From assembly GCA_964633825.1 (NCBI GenBank), contig CAZWHE010000196.1, positions 1 through 6,231 of the forward strand: 6,231 nucleotides of DNA, read 5' to 3'. The DNA comes from CAZWHE01 sp964633825 (GTDB lineage Bacteria; Planctomycetota; B15-G4; CAYZWU01). Every line of letters begins with the position of its first letter. The first letter of the stretch is position 1. Position numbers and translations under genes: made by a program. Below, piece after piece: positions 4,367-6,231 of the stretch. The notes under the pieces were generated by a model, which did not search any database, had not been told where the DNA came from, and saw only the letters and a list, made by a program, of their open reading frames with translations.

Positions 4367-6073
4367 TTACATCCGCTGCAGAATTTCGTCGATTGTCAAG
4401 TCGTCCCCTTGGTTAGCGCCGGCATTGCCCTGACCGGCGAGCTCGTTTTTGATCCGGTCGACGGCTTCCAGAAAGAGCTCGGCCGTGTAGACCATGTCCA
4501 GTGTCGAAGAAATCCTCAGCTTTTGAAAGACCTTTTCGGTCATGTAAAGATCACCGGAAAAATAGGCAACATAACCCAGGACCAAGAGAGCTTCATCATC
4601 GCCCGGCCAAAACTTGAGGTGGGCGATCAATGCGTTCAGCTGTGTCGTAAAATCCTCGCTCCTGCCGTACATGAGTCTCAAATCACCGCCCATGTCGAGC
4701 CACTCCGGCATGAGGCTCAGGCCCACGAGAATCTCTTGCGCGGCATAATCATACAGGCCGACTGCAAAGAGGCCATGAGCATAAGCAAACCTGGGAACGG
4801 CAAAATCCTGATCGGCCAGAACGGCCAGACGAAACATCCGGACGGCTTCCACGTAGAGCCCTTGCCGGAAGAGGGCCGCCCCCTCGTCGATGTATTGAAT
4901 GGCGAGGGATTGCGGATCGAGGATCATGGCAGGCGGCGTGTAGATGCTGGGATAATAATTGTCAAAATCGTAATATCGGTGAAATTCCCTGAGACTCGAC
5001 GTCCATTGATCACACCAATAATCCTGCCAATACCAATAATCGTAGCCGCAGTAATGCCAGTACATGGGCGACCAGTAGCTGCACCACCGGCAATCCCACC
5101 ACGGACAGCCGCAGCAGTGGCAGTAGATGATGATCGTGTCGTCTCCGTCATCGTCTCCGCCGTTGCCGTTGCCTCCGTTGCCGCCGCCTCCATTACCGCC
5201 GTTGCCTCCGCCCGGGTCATCTTTGGGTTTGCCGTCAACCCCCGGGGCCGCTTTGGCGGTGGTCGAAGCGATATTGACACTGTCGCCCGCCCGGCCGTTT
5301 ACCCCACGGCCCGAAGCCCGGCCGGTGGCGGAACCGGATTTCCCGCCCGACGGACTCAGTGCGCCGCCTGAAACTTTTCCTCCCGAGATCCCGCCGGAAT
5401 TCCCGCCGCCGCTTCCACCACCGGAACCCCCTTGGGGAGGAGGAGGATTATAGTTGAAAGAGGGCCGCTTCGACGGCATGGAGCCGGGTACTTTGGAAAC
5501 AGGGCCCGAACGCTTGCCCGATGGGGTTGCGCCCCGGGCGATACGGGGAGCTCCCGAGGACCGGCCCGTCTTGGGTTTTTGTGTCTGTCGGGTAAAAGCC
5601 GGAGCTCGCCCGGAAGGGACAGGACGTGCAGGCCGTCTGGCCTTTTTAACGGGTATTGAGCTCGCCCGCGGCTTGACGTTTGTTCCTCGGCGTGGGGCTT
5701 TCTGTGGTTTGGTGTTCGTCCTGGGTCTCGGTCCCGTACGCGGCTTCACTTTCGGAGTAGGCCGCGGACCCTTCTGGGGTTTGACTCTCGGTGCGGGCCG
5801 CGGGCCTTTCTGGGGTTTGACTCTCGGTGCGGGCCGCGGGCCTTTCTGAGGCTTCACTTTCGGAGCGGACCGCGGGCCTTTGGGCGGTTTGACATCCGTA
5901 GAAATGGGCATTACCAGTACCGTTGAACCCAGCATTTCCGCGGCAATCGGGGAATTAAACCCAAGGAGGGAAGCGGTGTGATTTCGGTCTTCCCGTGCCG
6001 GTGCGATCCGAACGGCCAGACCACACATAATAGAGAAGGTCAAAAGCATCAGAACGATCTTGTATCTGGACAT
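4367..6073 (-). CDS. Exported low-complexity protein: KP-repeats, Gly-rich linkers, Cys/Trp/Tyr-rich patch, TPR-like C-terminus
   Basis: 568 residues; no known function recognised. ATG 6071-6073 is chosen because GGAGG lies 7 bases upstream; a TTG two codons earlier is in frame but too close to that site. In order: signal peptide 1-26 (core IVLMLLTFSIMCGLAV, cleavage after APA); seven 12-residue units of type VKPQKGPRPAPR starting at 61, 73, 85, 97, 109, 121 and 133; a basic Pro/Ser/Arg stretch to about 205; Gly/Ser-rich 214-265; Gly/Asn run 287-306 ending in DDDGDD (307-312); an aromatic and cysteine patch 317-357 with 8 Cys, 9 Trp and 8 Tyr; then helical TPR-like motifs at about 391-427, 428-458 and 490-522. 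TPRs bind proteins; the basic repeats could contact envelope polyanions. Both roles are inference. The next minus-strand gene upstream ends 49 bases before this start, so co-transcription is possible. Confidence 0.85.
   Translation of the reverse strand: MSRYKIVLMLLTFSIMCGLAVRIAPAREDRNHTASLLGFNSPIAAEMLGSTVLVMPISTDVKPPKGPRSAPKVKPQKGPRPAPRVKPQKGPRPAPRVKPQKGPRPTPKVKPRTGPRPRTNTKPQKAPRRGTNVKPRASSIPVKKARRPARPVPSGRAPAFTRQTQKPKTGRSSGAPRIARGATPSGKRSGPVSKVPGSMPSKRPSFNYNPPPPQGGSGGGSGGGNSGGISGGKVSGGALSPSGGKSGSATGRASGRGVNGRAGDSVNIASTTAKAAPGVDGKPKDDPGGGNGGNGGGGNGGNGNGGDDDGDDTIIIYCHCCGCPWWDCRWCSYWSPMYWHYCGYDYWYWQDYWCDQWTSSLREFHRYYDFDNYYPSIYTPPAMILDPQSLAIQYIDEGAALFRQGLYVEAVRMFRLAVLADQDFAVPRFAYAHGLFAVGLYDYAAQEILVGLSLMPEWLDMGGDLRLMYGRSEDFTTQLNALIAHLKFWPGDDEALLVLGYVAYFSGDLYMTEKVFQKLRISSTLDMVYTAELFLEAVDRIKNELAGQGNAGANQGDDLTIDEILQRM
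5663..5905 (-). repeat. Tandem 36-bp coding repeats (about seven units)
   Basis: Units with a 36-base period encode the VKPxxGPRxxxx array of the 568-residue protein. Two neighbouring units (5771-5806 and 5807-5842) differ at one base of 36, while outer units are diverged. This gradient suggests recent slippage or unequal exchange in the middle of the array. Confidence 0.85.
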
Positions 6074-6080
6074 GGCCAAT

Positions 6081-6085
6081 CCTCC
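6081..6085 (-). promoter_or_regulatory. Ribosome binding site of the 568-residue protein
   Basis: GGAGG on the minus strand, 7 bases before ATG 6071-6073 and only 1 base before the alternative TTG at 6077-6079. The spacing decides for the ATG. Confidence 0.75.
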
Positions 6086-6122
6086 AAATCTCGGGAGTCG
6101 CTTTGCTCTATAAAAGAACTTA

Positions 6123-6230
6123 TCATTCAGCCCTAAACAGGGGCTTGATCACACAGCCCGCTCTCTCTGCCGCTTCCCACCATTCGAGGATGTAGTCCGA
6201 ATATTGGCCGGGTTCCCTGACGACGAAATA
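6123..6230 (-). CDS. C-terminal end of an unrecognised protein (cut by window edge)
   Basis: Thirty-five codons enter from the right edge and end at TGA 6123-6125. They read as ordinary soluble protein: YFVVREPGQYSDYILEWWEA and then a charged tail ending KPLFRAE. The balanced composition and the termination 49 bases before the next same-strand gene support a real gene end. No family can be named from this fragment. A weak 5-bp GC stem overlaps the stop codon without a following T-run, so read-through into the 568-residue gene is plausible. Confidence 0.55.
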   Translation of the reverse strand, partial: YFVVREPGQYSDYILEWWEAAERAGCVIKPLFRAE

Positions 6231-6231
6231 T

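Noticed and set aside
4409..5371. Long plus-strand open frame opposite the TPR protein
   Set aside because: Antisense to a gene with signal peptide, ribosome site and TPR pattern; its composition (Val/Ile/Pro/Arg-rich) is what the complement of Gly/Asp-rich coding gives, and it has no ribosome site.
5127..5849. Pro-rich and Gly/Arg-rich plus-strand frames opposite the repeats
   Set aside because: Their repetitiveness mirrors the minus-strand repeats; no start signals.
6115..6145. AGCCC/GGGCT stem over the stop codon of the right-edge gene, checked as a terminator
   Set aside because: Only 5 bp, with the nearest T-rich stretch about 10 bases away; too weak to call.

Overview
The window looks like a piece of an uncultured environmental bacterium, probably a draft or metagenome assembly: a run of ten Ns sits at 3722-3731. 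The secretome-type gene content (a Tat-exported sulfatase, VCBS/FG-GAP repeat proteins and a LamG-like protein) and the moderately high GC resemble PVC or Hydrogenedentes/Sumerlaeota/Omnitrophota-type lineages. That is an impression from gene content; no marker gene is present to place it.

Layout. Minus strand, 1-1845: a two-gene unit, with a 473-residue unrecognised protein (LamG-like C-terminal half) at 424-1845, followed after 13 bases by the start of a Tat-exported sulfatase that runs off the left edge. A good sigma70-like promoter lies at 1907-1934. A 300-base gene-free stretch (1846-2145) holds that promoter and a perfect 7-bp inverted repeat. Minus strand, 2146-3450: a secreted five-repeat VCBS/FG-GAP protein with a C-terminal beta-sandwich-like module, interrupted by an in-frame TGA at 3109-3111. 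A divergent intergenic region (3451-3646) carries an AT-rich dyad. Plus strand, about 3761-4345: a lipoprotein resembling the DUF2459/TIGR02117 family, whose 5' end is uncertain because of the assembly gap. Minus strand, 4367-6073: a 568-residue exported low-complexity protein with seven 12-residue Lys/Pro repeats, Gly- and Asp-rich linkers, a patch dense in Cys, Trp and Tyr, and C-terminal TPR-like helices. At the right edge (6123-6230) is the last 35 codons of another minus-strand gene.

Nearly every complete gene is predicted to be exported or surface-anchored, so this is a cell-envelope/secretome neighbourhood rather than a metabolic operon. Only the 473-residue protein and sulfatase pair, and perhaps the right-edge gene with the 568-residue protein, are likely co-transcribed. 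I see no defence system, CRISPR array, transposase, tRNA or rRNA. The items most worth a second look are the in-frame TGA in the repeat protein (nonsense mutation or recoding) and the Cys/Trp/Tyr-rich segment of the low-complexity TPR protein.
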